From contig JAAALK010000289.1 in NCBI GenBank assembly GCA_019279435.1, positions 45,201,164 to 45,265,163 on the forward strand: a stretch of DNA of 64,000 bases, written 5' to 3'. This document shows, piece after piece, positions 34,301 to 45,121 of this stretch. The DNA is from Zizania palustris. Taxonomy: Eukaryota; Streptophyta; Magnoliopsida; Poales; Poaceae. The notes under the pieces are model-generated. The model saw only the letters and a list, made by a program, of their open reading frames with translations, had not been told where the DNA came from and did no database searches. The translations under genes were made by a program, and so were the position numbers. Each line of letters starts with the position of its first letter. Position 1 is the stretch's first letter.

Positions 34301-35832
34301 TGCAAGATCCTTCCTGGTTCCAGGCTATGAAAGAAGAGTATGATGCGCTGATCCGAAATGAGACTTGGTCTCTTGTTCCTCGCCCTTCTCACGCCAATGT
34401 TATTTCCGGTAAATGGGTTTTTCGACATAAGTTCGCTGCTGATGGGACACTCGCCCGTCACAAAGCTCGCTGGGTAGTGTGCGGATGCTCCCAACAACCC
34501 GGCATTGACTACGACGAGACTTTCAGTCCTGTTGTCAAACCAGCCAGCATACGGGTTGTCCTCAGTCTTGCCATTTCCCGCTCATGGCCTATCCATCAAT
34601 TGGACGTCAAAAACGCCTTTCTCCATGGAAATATTCCTGAGACTGTCTACTGCCAACAACCCTCCGGTTTTGTCGACTCCACTCGTCCCGACCACGTTTG
34701 CCTTCTGCGGAAGTCTTTATATGGCCTCAAACAGGCCCCTCGTGCATGGTACCAACGTTTTGCTACACATGCGCGCACTCTTGGCTTCACATCGACCGTA
34801 TCCGATACTTCCCTGTTCGTCTACCGTGATGGCACCGATTTGGCTTATCTTCTTCTTTACGTCGATGACATCATCCTCACGGCCTCCTCCACCAGGCTCC
34901 TTCGGCACATCTCTGCTCGTCTTCACGCAGAATTTGCCATGACCGACTTGGGGGATCTTCACTACTTCCTTGGAATCGCTGTCCAACGGACTTCCACGGG
35001 TCTTCTCCTTTCCCAGCGACAGTATTCTATTGAACTCCTCCAACGGGCCGGAATGATCAACTGTCACCCTACCGCCTCTCCCATCGACACCAAGGCCAAG
35101 CTTTCCTCCTTAGACGGCACTCTGCTTTCCGCCGATGAGGCCACCGAATATCGCAGTCTCGCTGGCGCTTTACAATACCTCACCTTGACTCGCCCTGATA
35201 TTGCCTATGCCGTCCAACAAGTTTGCCTCCACATGCATGCCCCTCGGGACTCTCATCGTACTCTCATCAAGCGCATTCTTCGTTACATCAAAGGATCATT
35301 GGAGCACGGTCTCCTTCTCCACGCCAACCCTAATATGTCATTAACCGCTTACACTGATGCTGATTGGGCCGGCTGTCCGGATTCCCGCCGCTCCACCTCT
35401 GGCTACTGCATTTTCCTCGGTGACAACCTTGTCTCTTGGTCCTCCAAACGACAAGCTACGGTTTCCCGATCTAGTGCCGAAGCTGAATATCGGACTGTTG
35501 CTCACGCCGTCGCAGAATGCTGCTGGCTCCGCCAACTTTTGGTCGAATTGCATGCTCCCCTCATCAATGCCACTGTTGTTTTCTGTGATAACGTTAGCGC
35601 GGTCTACCTTTCCGCTAATCCCATCCAGCACAAGCGCACCAAGCATATTGAGATTGACATCCACTTCGTCCGCGAGAAAGTTGCTCTCGGCAAGATTCGT
35701 GTTCTTCATGTTCCTTCTTCGCATCAATTTGCCGATATCATGACAAAAGGTCTCTCCGTTCAGCTATTTCAAGAATTTCGATCCAGTCTTCATGTGGTCA
35801 CACCCCACGATTTGACTGCGGGGGGGTGTTAA
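31348..35832 (+). CDS. copia-C gag-pol polyprotein, intact 1494 aa
   Basis: ATG 31348 opens one frame with no stop for 1494 codons. Domains in order: gag of the UBN2 type (about 30-230); a Gly/Arg- then Pro/Gly-rich linker (about 230-390) in place of the usual CCHC knuckle; protease with DSG at Asp401; pre-integrase zinc motif (His530/531, Cys560, Cys563); integrase core with Asp590, Asp652 and Glu691; reverse transcriptase with YVDD at 1171-1174; RNase H starting at Asp1337 (YTDADWAG). All catalytic residues checked are present. The last Cys codon and the TAA stop lie inside the 3' LTR, which begins at 35827. The product would assemble particles, copy the RNA and integrate the cDNA. Confidence 0.95.
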   Translation: MATDPLSPHESGTTSAVIAPLAPAALSITNVKTHVPVVLDMKPPNYTKWRTFFVAFLGKFGLLDHINGGPASADSAAWQQDDFAVLTALYCSIASDILDIVMEPEQSARDLWLAVESQFRSNKETRALYLEAEFRTLMQGDMSITDYCRRLKGLADALRDVGEPVSDRTQVLNLIRGLSPRFATQMELLAAQVPFPTFASARSQLLLAEMRRPANNSIDTALLANQNSFTGNRGSGGRGRGRGRGRQSGRHAENAGRGGPIGGGGTPTPGGGGTPSPGNVRPPGGLHPMSNRGFAPPPGPWMVYNPWVASPWAGGGPPQPWSASWRPHLGGPSAGQGILGPRPIFGGNQAQQAYFGQQLQQPLEQPHDSIGQPTWDQSGLITALNNLSLQGQYNNGGWVVDSGASSHMTSSDGSLSSSSPLTTPLSVTVGNGASIPITRFGHVYLHPFVLKNTLVVPSLIKNLISVRQFTRDNNCTLEFDSLGFSIKDRDSGIEIRRFNSNGDLYTIPASAFFSAPQTHVSIVASTDLWHHRLGHPGPDVLHRLQQSSNILCCSSKLSTCNTCNLGKPTRLPFSRSTSTTTTPFQLLHCDLWTSPILSNSGYRYYLLILDDYSHFMWSFPLRQKSDVFTILQTFIPYVHNQFQLPIVCFQSDNGREFTSSTSSTVGTFLNNYGIVLRTSCPYTSPQNGKAERAIRTTNNIIRCLLIHAHMPGSYWAEALNTSIYLLNRRPSQPIGFSTPFERLYGVPPDLTHLRVFGCLCYPNLIATSPHKLAPRSTPCIFLGYPNAQKGYRCLNPATQQVITSRHVVFDETVFPFLSTTPPTVNKHLDFLSPSDEDTAILPLPTVGRIAGRQLPLSNSSARPPASDGPSACSSGFPCSIGLPHSGGLPSPTEPVNLAGPTTTKAPAGPTGTDGPHTPAPNLVSPASSASPSATARGDNPVMRLHPMVTRARAGIIKPVTKLNLSVTTTTATPPSPVPRSYRTALQDPSWFQAMKEEYDALIRNETWSLVPRPSHANVISGKWVFRHKFAADGTLARHKARWVVCGCSQQPGIDYDETFSPVVKPASIRVVLSLAISRSWPIHQLDVKNAFLHGNIPETVYCQQPSGFVDSTRPDHVCLLRKSLYGLKQAPRAWYQRFATHARTLGFTSTVSDTSLFVYRDGTDLAYLLLYVDDIILTASSTRLLRHISARLHAEFAMTDLGDLHYFLGIAVQRTSTGLLLSQRQYSIELLQRAGMINCHPTASPIDTKAKLSSLDGTLLSADEATEYRSLAGALQYLTLTRPDIAYAVQQVCLHMHAPRDSHRTLIKRILRYIKGSLEHGLLLHANPNMSLTAYTDADWAGCPDSRRSTSGYCIFLGDNLVSWSSKRQATVSRSSAEAEYRTVAHAVAECCWLRQLLVELHAPLINATVVFCDNVSAVYLSANPIQHKRTKHIEIDIHFVREKVALGKIRVLHVPSSHQFADIMTKGLSVQLFQEFRSSLHVVTPHDLTAGGC
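35816..35826 (+). other. copia-C polypurine tract
   Basis: A run of G following CTGC ends directly at the 3' LTR and would prime plus-strand DNA synthesis. It also codes the last glycines of the polyprotein. Confidence 0.75.
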
Positions 35833-36061
35833 ACATATAAAGTCTTAGGAAATAATGTTATCATTCAAGGAGATTGACTGGATTATTTGTTTCCATAGAT
35901 TAGCTTGCTCTATCTTTGGAATGTAATCAGGTTTAGAAGGAATCAAACAATCCGTCAATCACCTTCTTTGTAATTGCCACGGCAGCGGCTTTTGCTGCCC
36001 ATATAAACAAAGCTACGCGGCCCGGAATGGGTTCAACGCTTCCTACCTCTATTCTTTAACA
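35827..36061 (+). repeat. copia-C 3' LTR
   Basis: Identical by eye to the 5' LTR. It contributes the final codon and stop of the gag-pol frame. Confidence 0.95.
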
Positions 36062-36066
36062 GTGCA

Positions 36067-36759
36067 GGTTATTGCGAAGGATCATGCTGTTTTCTACACC
36101 AAAATGCTAGCCATTCCCTACAGTTAGATAGAGATCCCTGAAGCTGCAACCCTGTCTGTGTGTACTTGCTACAGCTAGAATTGACCCAACTATCCATAAA
36201 ACTCAGAGCAACCGCAATGGTTATATTTTAAGTAGCATTAAGAGGCTCACAAAAAAAATATAAAAAACTAAAAAAATGACATTAAAATGGACCTAGTTTA
36301 TGGTGGACCCACAAAAGTAAGTATTTTATTGCTTATGGACACACCATAAACTTAGAGTGTACCTTAAGGTTTTTTTACTTATGACGTGGCTCCACAATGT
36401 ATAAAACTAACAATAATACCATTTTTAATGTTTGAAGTCACATTTTCATGCATATTGTGGATGCCCTGACCTATAAAACCTACATATAATATTTTCAAAC
36501 TCATACCCACAAAACCTACGTATTTTAAACCAAATTCATACCGAAGCCCACCAAAGCGAATGAAAAGCTTGTGGGGTTTGAAGAATCTAAAACAGAAATG
36601 GAATCTAAAGAAAAAAAATCTTAAGTGAAAGCAGGGATAATCGGGTAAACCCTCACATTTCAAATCAGGACTGTGTCTAACCCGATCCAAACCGGGTAGG
36701 TTACAATTATTACAGGATCGGGCAACTTCACAGCCAACAAATTCTTTATTTCAAACTAA
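36067..36759. other. Unassigned intergenic sequence
   Basis: AT-rich sequence without a supported gene. The 36379-36690 minus open frame is Phe-rich, compositionally biased and not called. Confidence 0.3.
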
Positions 36760-37030
36760 AGCCATATTTGGGAACATAATTTTTTATAATTTTAGAAGCA
36801 ATACTGTAGTATTGAGCAATACTATAGTATTATATACTAAAGGTGTTTGACAACTCTATCTAAAATCTCTGAAAAGTAAACTGTAGTATTATAAATACTA
36901 TAATCAATCTATACTATTGAAAACTTTGGTATGGAACACTTTTTTCAAAATTATGGTATTGTCATGGATATAATATAGTATAATTTTTGAAGTAACGTAG
37001 TTTTCAAAAACTATGTTTCCAAACAAAACA
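36760..37030. mobile_element. MITE-like foldback element
   Basis: The left end ATATTTGGGAACATAATTTT pairs with the reverse complement of the right end (TTTGGAAACATAGTTTT), enclosing about 270 bp of AT-rich DNA with repeated TACTATAGTATT-like palindromes. The exact borders and duplication are unresolved. Confidence 0.5.
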
Positions 37031-37313
37031 TAAATTAAGCTCGTAACTGCGCTTTCAATTATCAAAACCAGCAGCAGCATTTGGAGCGAAACTTGGAAAG
37101 GTCGTCATTCCAACCTGGTCAATGGGTTGCTCACTTGCTCGTGCAGTGTGCTTGGTAGCAGACTGGACTTGGTCAGTTTAAGATCTCGTGTCACATGTCA
37201 GTCCCCACCTCACAGCTGACCAAGTAGCTACCACTACCAGAGTACCAGGCCAAGCACGCAGCTGATCGATTCTTCTGCTCTTTGCGGTGGCGATCAGCAG
37301 CGCCGGGCGCGCG

Positions 37314-37571
37314 ATGGCATTGTTGATTCCGGCGCCGGCGGTGAGCGCCGGCGCTGCGTACTACGTGCGGCGCGCGGCTGATTTGCACTTGCTGCACCAG
37401 GTCGTTGTGGTGTCGCTGCGACTCAACGAGCGAGCACGCCATTGGAGCGGCCGGCCAGCGCCGACAGATCGTCCGGTGGACGGCATTTGGGCCGACGGGG
37501 TCGGAGAAGACGACATTGTTATTAGCGGGGAAACAAGGGCAATCATCCGAGGACAAAAATCAGGAAGATGA
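37314..37571 (+). CDS. Small GC-rich open frame, uncertain
   Basis: ATG 37314 opens 85 codons beginning MALLIPAPAVSAGAAYYV, with a hydrophobic start that could pass for a signal or anchor. It sits in a short GC-rich island between two AT-rich MITE regions. No family was recognised. It may be the first exon of an unseen gene or simply GC-rich noise. Confidence 0.2.
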   Translation: MALLIPAPAVSAGAAYYVRRAADLHLLHQVVVVSLRLNERARHWSGRPAPTDRPVDGIWADGVGEDDIVISGETRAIIRGQKSGR

Positions 37572-37696
37572 GAAGACGACGAGCTATCAATCATCTGGCT
37601 TTGTCGTTTGCCCCGACGACGACCGCCGGCGACATCCGTGCCTCCTGACGGCTGGTCTCATATTCCAGTTAGTTTTATACCGTGACCACACTTAGA

Positions 37697-37912
37697 CTCG
37701 ATTTGGCACGGCTGTATATTCAGATTTTTTTAATCTGATTTATCATTTCCTAAAAAGTTCTAGATCCAGAGTAGATGAATTAATGATATTAAGTTAAATA
37801 ATATAGTTTTATTTTTAAACTAATAATAAAAATTTAAACTATTTCATTATACTGTATAAACCCTAAATTTAATATGAATCTCAAATTTAGAGCTGTATCA
37901 AATATGCCTTTA
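37697..37912. mobile_element. MITE-like element
   Basis: The left end GATTTGGCACGGCTGTA and the reverse complement of the right end (CATATTTGATACAGCTCTA) are similar, enclosing about 215 bp of AT-rich DNA. The ends are diverged and no target duplication was fixed. Confidence 0.4.
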
Positions 37913-38496
37913 CTCCATCTATATTTGTTTTGTTTTTATACTATTTGATTAAAAAATATTTATATTTGTTTACATTAAAAATATATAAGAAAAATATGAT
38001 AATACTTATTTCTATACCAGCGTTTTCTCTCCGTTTTATGTGCGGGAGATTCGATCATATACTCTCTTTATAGATGTAAAATTGAAGATTTATCATCACA
38101 TCTCATTAATATATATGATTATATTATACCATGACATGTAGATTAGGAAAATAAATTCTCAATTTTATTTAAATGGATGATATATACTCAAAATTTTATT
38201 TATCCGCAGGTTACCATGAATGGAATGACAATATCGTAATTGGAGGGGTGTTTTGTGCAAAAAACGACGGAGTGGTAAAATCTCAGCCTTGGCCCTCCCA
38301 TCGGATGGTGGATATGAGGCGAAAGCGTTCGCCGTACCTGCTGCCGCCGCCGCCGCCGCCGCTCGGCCGGAGGCATTTTTGCCCGTAGACCACCCCATCG
38401 GCCAAGGCCGGCGAGGCGCCACGGCAGCGGCGGCAGAAGCGCGAAGCGTCCTGTTGGTGGTCGGCGTCTGGGTGGCGAGTGCTCGCGGCGGTGGGG
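37913..38496 (+). promoter_or_regulatory. Upstream region of the APE2 gene
   Basis: AT-rich sequence to about 38240, then a GC-rich stretch with CCG repeats near 38342 that probably holds the transcription start and 5' UTR. No clear TATA box was selected. Confidence 0.4.
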
Positions 38497-41400
38497 ATGG
38501 TGAAGATAGTGACGTACAACGTGAACGGGCTGCGGCCGCGGGTGTCGCAGCACGGCTCGCTGCGACGCCTCCTCGACGCCCTCGACGCCGATATCATATG
38601 CTTCCAGGTCCGTTCAATCGCCAACTGCACTCCGCAGCACCCATTTCTCATGTCTTCGGATGAGCCCCATCATGTATCTGAACCCTAGCAGTTTAGCTGT
38701 TTGGGGGGTGCCTTGAATGCTAGATTCAGTCACTACAGTTCACCACAAATAATTTAATCGATGTCATTTCTATGTTCCATGAAATCTGAGCATGCCAAGT
38801 TTGCATTGTGTTCAGTGTTCACCGTGGCCGCTTGATTTTATAAAAGTTCAGGCTTCGGAATATGCCTTGTTTGCCACTTATTGTTTCTGAACTGATAAAA
38901 CAAAACTATTTGCTGCTGGATGCTGCACATTTGGCGCTGAATGTTTAGCCACACAAGTAGTTACTATGTGAAGTGGGGTTAAGCCCACCATTCTGTTGAG
39001 CTAACTACATGGATGTTTGATGTATTTTAGGAGACAAAATTGTCAAGGCAGGACTTGTCTGGGGATGTCATCATGGCTGAGGGATATGAGGCTTTCATTT
39101 CATGCAACCGTTCCTCAAAAGGGCGAGGAGCATACTCTGGTGGGTTATAGAGTCTTGATGATTAATCAGAATATACCCATTGATTGATTTGTGGCCTTTT
39201 AGTGATGCATTGTTAGTTGGGGTTGTTTTTTAAACAGTAAATTTGTTGATTAAGTTATTATGAATGTTACATCATGAACTACAAGGCATTTTCTGTACTC
39301 ACTGTAGGTGTTGCGACATTTTGCCGGGTAACATCAGCATTTTCCAGTCAGGAGGTTGCTTTGCCAATGGCAGCTGAAGAAGGCTTTACTGGATTACAAG
39401 ACACTGCAAAAAACGGCAAAACGATTGGGGATTTTGTTCTTGAAATGCCTATGGAAGAGGAGGGTCTTGGTGAAATAACAAGAGAGGAACTGTTCAAGGT
39501 GGACAATGAGGGGCGCTCTATCATTACTGATCATGGACATTTTGGTAAGCCACTTATTGTCCTGACATGTAGACATTATGAATGCCATTCAGTATATCTT
39601 GTTTTGTTACATATTTGATTCCCTTTCTTTATGTGATGAAATACTGCATCATCTCTGTAGTTCTTTTTAATATATATGGCCCAGCTGTTGAAGAAGATAA
39701 CAAAGAACGAGTTCGTTTCAAGCTACTGTTTTACAAGATATTGCAGGTACATGTTCATCTCAGCTAGCATTTACATATTTTGAGAAATAGTCCAGTTTGA
39801 TGACTTCAGCAGTATTAAATGTATTAATAAATTAATTTATGGACTTCTCTCATACGGTCTTCATTTTCCCACTATCTTATAGAAACGATGGGAACACCTG
39901 TTGGCTCTTGGGAAGAGAATTTTCGTTGTTGGCGATTTGAATATTGCACCTTCTTCTATAGATAGGTGTGATGCCCCACCTGGATTCGAGAAGCAAATGT
40001 AAAGATGTTCTCCTTCCCTGTAGTGAGATTTATTTTTCACCATGATGGAATTCCAGGGCAAAGGTGAACTTGCATGATTTTAAGAAACAAAAACAAACAA
40101 ATATGCTTATCAGTACTGCTAAAGTATCATTTTGCTTCATAAGAAAATTCCTTTTATATGCTATGGTGATGCCTCTCTTTGCATAAAAAACTGCTGCTAA
40201 GAATATCTATTTTGCTGTACTACTGGACCAGGTGACATATGGTAGGGTGAGGCAATTAACTAATTACATGAGAAGCAAAACTTTGGCATTTCAAGTGAAA
40301 TTCCGTACACAATCCACATGATAGATGCCAACCTCTGCTTTCCTGTAATGTTTTGATGTATTTTGCAACATGAATTTGTTAATAAAAACCGTTTATAGTG
40401 AAACTTGAACTCATGTTTTTGAACTTGACTCTCCACTTGCTGCTAGTGCACTAGTTGGATGTGCTTGATACAAGCCATCAATTTTATTTCTCCTCTCTTT
40501 GAGGACTCTAATCATGAAGCCATTCAGGAAGAACACAAGTTAATTCATTTTTCTTTCCCAAATTCAAGGTTTCGGGAATGGTTGAGATCCATGCTGAGAG
40601 AGCATGGAGGCCCATTTTTTGATGCTTTCAGATCAAAACACCCTGAAAGGTATTGCAAGCTCTCTTTGTTTGCTTGCCTACTTATGTACCACTACTCCAA
40701 CCTATTTTACTATTTTTAGTTAGTTTTGTTACCAGTTTAGTTGCTCCATGCTCATAAGGTAGGTGGTTATTTCCCTGTTAAACCATTTCACATCAAAACA
40801 AGGAGTTTGTTCTGTTTTCTTAAAATGGAAAATGGGATGGGGTTTCTCCTCGTTCAAAATATGTGGCACAGTACTCAGATTTAGGGCATGTTTGGTTGGT
40901 TGCCAAACTTTGCCACACCAGGCCTAAAGTGTGGCGAGCAAAGTTAAGGTAGTGTTTGGATTACCGCTGCAACTGGGGTAGCTGCATTTTTGCCCCACTT
41001 GTCATTGACTCATTGCAAAGCACTAACCATGGATATTACTATTCTAACCTTGCTTCATTTATTTCAAGCAGAGTTGGAGCTTATACTTGCTTTAATCAAG
41101 CAGTTGGAGCTGAAGAATACAATTATGGTTCTAGAATAGATCACATTCTCATTTCTGGTGCCTGCTTCCATCATTCCAGTTATTTGGAAGACCATAACAT
41201 CTTTTTCTGCCATGTGGAAGATTGTGAGATTATGGATCATTTCAGAAGAGGGAATTCTGAAAATATGCCAAAGTAAAGAATGGGGAAAAATTTTCTTTTA
41301 TGAGAGAAAAGTGGATAACATGTAGGATTTACAGCATTTACATTAGAATGATTTACTATTTGCATTGTCTACAGGTGGAAAGGAGGGAGAAGTAGTAGGC

Positions 41401-43669
41401 TAGAAGGATCTGATCATATTCCAGTTTATATTATACTGAATGAAATACCAATACTTCCAGTTCATAATACTCCATCATCAGCTGCAAGATATCTTCCAGA
41501 GATCCGTGGAAGGCAACAGAGTATTGGTGAGAAAATTCTTATGTTCTGTAGCCTTTTCCATGCTATTACTTGAATTTGCACCTTCATTATACATGCTGAA
41601 ATCAGGCTGTTCTATAAGGCCGTTGTTTACTAGTTGGATGTTCTATAATCCCTAACATGGCTCCAGTTGTTTCCTTAATTCTCCATATGATGTATGACCT
41701 TTACTTCTTTACTTTGTAACCTGTGAACATTCTCTTTTGTTGTTTCAGTGTACAAAGTATTTATCTCCTTGAACCCTCATATGTTGAAGCAACTTCCTGT
41801 GTTTAGTATATCCTTTATCAAAGAACTTGCTCAATGGAATATTGTCACATTACATTGATGGATTCTCTCTTTGGTTCGATTATCATACTACACTTGTTCC
41901 AGGACTATGACTTTCTTATTCACTCTAAGACAAGTTCAATAGAAGATGTGTTTCTGTACTTTAAAATCCATATATTCCTAATTTCCACTGTTAAATTTCA
42001 TTTTTAGAAAATGTCTCTGAGAGCTTTAGTTTTTACACTGTACTTGGTTCTGAAGGACCTTTTTCTCTATGCTTACATGCAAGTTTTGCTGTGTATAGCA
42101 TTTGATACAGTAGGATACGATTTGCATACTTAGATGATAGATAACTTTGATTGTTGATTTCATCAAAGCTTATCCCTTGGTAATAATCACTCTTGGCTTT
42201 ATTGAACAGTTTATTGATTAGAAAATTACCCTAAGTTATTGTCATGTTCAAACATGTGTACACCCGGCGCCATAGGGCCTGTGACGTGCGCCGAGCCCAA
42301 GAACGAGCTACGGCTCGTGCGGCAAGCACGCAGGGCACGACCGACAGGGGATAAGATCTGTTAGCTGGGGATTAGCCCTTAATTAATGGAGTTTGTTAGC
42401 TATTTTGGTTAGCCCTTAATTAGTGGAGTTTGCTACTACTTTTGGTTAGGCTGAAGGCTATAAATAAGCTGTAATCAGGCAATTGAGATTAAGAAAGATA
42501 TTCCCATCTAATCTCTCTCTCTCTCTACCTAAGCCGGCGGCTGGGGGTATAACCCACCGACGAGGAACGGCGGCGACGGGGGTATAACCCGAGCCGGCCA
42601 CCACGGACAGCGTCTACGATCTACGTAGCCGAGGTCCTCCTCCCCTCGGGCTCACTGCCCTTGGCAGTTATATATTTGCATGTACATTAAAGGAGTTCCG
42701 CTTGTAGTTTAAGTACACCATACTGACCTATAGTATTTACCAATGTGCAGTATCATTCCTAAGTAAGAGGAAAATTCATGAACATGAAGATGCAATGAAC
42801 TTAAATATGCCTGTAGATAGAGAAAATGAAAGCAGCTGTAACAATAGTGTGGAAAGCAAATGTACATCTAAGGAAGAATTATCAGCTGCTTTAAATGAGT
42901 TTTCTAAAAGTGGTAACTTTCAGAGTATGATGTGTAAGCGGCAAAATCTTGATCAATTGGTAATTGAAGGTTCAAGCAGCAATTCCCAGAATAGTAATTC
43001 AACATTATTGTCACCACAAAGTAGGAAAGCTTCCTTTTCTTGCAGCAAGTCTTTATCAAACAAGAAGACTAAACATAACTTGTCCTCCCAACCAACGATC
43101 AAGTCCTTTTTTCAACATTCAGAGTCAAAGACAAGAGATTGCAATATCAATGGCTTAGTTAGTTCCATAGATACTGTACATGGTGTGGATGAATTACGTG
43201 ATCCAAAGGATGATAGTCTGTCAGAAAACATCCAGTGTACAATTTCAACTGCAGAAGATCAGAGTAACTCCAGTATGCCCTGTTTACTTCCAACGAATAA
43301 GTGTAATGCTGCGACGTTGGAGTGGCAGAGAATACAGCAGAGAATGAAGATGACCCTACCACTTTGCAAAGGACATCATGAACCTTGCATTCCAAGGTCA
43401 GTGAAGAAGGGCTCCAATATTGGCCGTCTATTCTACGTCTGTGCCCGTGCTCAGGTATTTAACTGCAGAATTGACTACTCAGTTCACATCTGATGACCAA
43501 CCAGAAAGGTTGTGCACAGTGTAAAGTATTTTTTAAAGGGGATGAAAAGCATTGATATTGTGCTGTTTTACCATCTGTTATATATTGACAGGGACCTGCA
43601 TCAAACCCAGAAGCAAATTGTGGTCACTTTCAGTGGGCCGCTTTAAAAACTAAAGAGAAACGCCAGTGA
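38497..43669 (+). CDS. APE2: DNA-(apurinic or apyrimidinic site) endonuclease 2, ten exons
   Basis: Exons: 38497-38607, 39031-39139, 39308-39544, 39661-39746, 39883-39998, 40569-40649, 41072-41272, 41375-41526, 42751-43454, 43592-43669. All introns are GT-AG and phases agree; the sum is 1875 nt (624 aa). The exonuclease-endonuclease-phosphatase domain spans about 1-345, with Asn8, Glu38 (in ETK), Asp199/Asn201 (GDLNIAP) and Asp327/His328 (GSDHIP) as expected catalytic residues. A PCNA-interacting box QPTIKSFF lies at about 478-485, and a GRF zinc finger (Cys570, Cys577, Cys595 and a Cys in the last exon) closes the protein. This layout is specific to APE2, which cleaves abasic sites and trims 3' ends in nuclear base-excision repair. 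Intron 8 holds a solo LTR. Exon borders were read by eye. Confidence 0.92.
42240..42666 (+). mobile_element. 427-bp solo LTR in APE2 intron 8
   Basis: It starts TGTCATGTTC and ends CCCTTGGCA, flanked by GTTAT on both sides (42235-42239 and 42667-42671). A TATA motif (GCTATAAATAAG, about 42457) gives plus orientation, the same as the gene. Two near-repeats of TTAGCCCTTAATTA lie within. It ends 84 bp before the exon 9 acceptor. Confidence 0.88.
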
Positions 43670-44976
43670 CTAATCACTAATTTATTCTTTATTGCATTTG
43701 CGAAATATTCATTGTAAGTATCTGCTTCCGCCCTGTATGTGGCGGTGCTTTATTGGACAATTTAATTTAATTATGTCCTAACTTGTGTTTTTTCCCCAGT
43801 TGTTTGGACATGTGTCACTTTGGGCTTCTTGTGAGTTCACGCTCCATTTGTTTCCATGAACTGATGAAATGCTGACGTCCTTGTTGGGGGCAACGTGATG
43901 TTGCATACACAGGTACATAGTTTAACCTTGTATTTAGACGACCACCATGTTCTCCTTTGTTGTAACTTCCTATGTGAAACAAACCAAATGTGATCTTCAT
44001 GCCACCTTGGACCATTCTCATACCCTTATATTTAGATGGCCACCGTGTCCTAGGTTTAGGTTCTGTTTGTTCAGCTTTAGATTATAACGATTTAGTTTTT
44101 TTCATAAGTTGAAACAACTAGGATAATTTATTCTATCCATTTATTATAATCTACAGTATAGATTATAACAATCTAGTAAGCTGGTGAAACCTAACTTTTT
44201 TTATAAGCTGAATTGTTATAATTCAAAACTGAAATAATCTAGTAAACAATACTCACATGGCTACGGTACTGTAGCATGAACAGTACCGCGGTAACTCTAG
44301 CAATAATTAGGCAGGCGTGTAGCTGCATGTTTAGTCTTTATCATAAACAACAATATCTTACCGGTTAACTCAAATACTCTTTTGTAATTTCAATGTTGAT
44401 GACAGTTACCTCGTCTGATTAGTGACCTCAATCCTTTACCGAAAGATTCGAGAGGATATTTTACAGCCACGAATAGTGTTCTTAGCTATGATGATCTGTC
44501 AAATATATTAGACATTTTGCGTGATTGAATAACTCTGCATATGCTATAAAATTAAAACAAATCAAAATATATAAGTATTCCCAAAGTATTTGGCCCAACT
44601 TTACCTCTTTGGATTTGGTGCGGTGCAACACCTAGCTTACACTTGCATAGAAACATGACTTTCGTAGTGTGATTCCCTTGGTAATTTGTGCTGTAACCTG
44701 AACTTATTAATAGAAAAGCATCATGTGTAAAAGATGCTAATTGAGATATGCAGTCCCTGATTCCTGGAACACAAATACACGGATGTAGAATAACAATTCT
44801 ACTGAGAAAAAAGTAGTAATCAATTGCTATTATACCGAGAAAATCTATTATTGAAAGTAGTTGGTATAGAATAACATTCATATATATATATACACACACA
44901 CACATGAATGGACGCGTGCCCGCGCCTACCCGCCCACCCGCACCCATGCGTGCGCGCGGTGTAGAATAACGTTTCC

Positions 44977-44978
<2 letters not shown>
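43670..44978. other. APE2 3' UTR and downstream sequence with a foldback stretch
   Basis: The first few hundred bases are likely 3' UTR. About 44055-44255 is AT-rich and self-complementary (AGATTATAA / TTATAATCT blocks) and looks like a degraded MITE. No coding frame is supported. Confidence 0.35.
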
Positions 44979-45029
<51 letters not shown>

Positions 45030-45056
45030 AGTATATGTATATATATATATACGCAT
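44979..45056. repeat. TA-rich microsatellite
   Basis: A nearly pure TA dinucleotide run followed by GTATATG-type variants. Similar TA repeats continue at 46868-46895 on the other side of the hAT-like element. Confidence 0.9.
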
Positions 45057-45121
45057 GTGTACACACATATATGTATGTATGTACGTGTATATCTTTGTAT
45101 GTATGTATGGATGTGTATATA

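Larger units (their letters stand above)
31059..36061 (+). mobile_element. Young, apparently intact Ty1/copia retrotransposon (copia-C), 5003 bp
   Basis: The element has two 235-bp LTRs that I read as identical, perfect 5-bp duplications GTGCA (31054-31058 and 36062-36066), a primer-binding site, one uninterrupted gag-pol frame and a polypurine tract. These signs together point to a very recent insertion with coding capacity. Its size and single frame resemble short-LTR plant copia elements such as maize Hopscotch, but the family was not verified. Confidence 0.95.

Noticed and set aside
40885..40975. GGGCATGTTTGGTTGG... in an APE2 intron as a MITE
   Set aside because: It resembles a common grass MITE end, but I could not find a matching inverted end or duplication, so it was not called.
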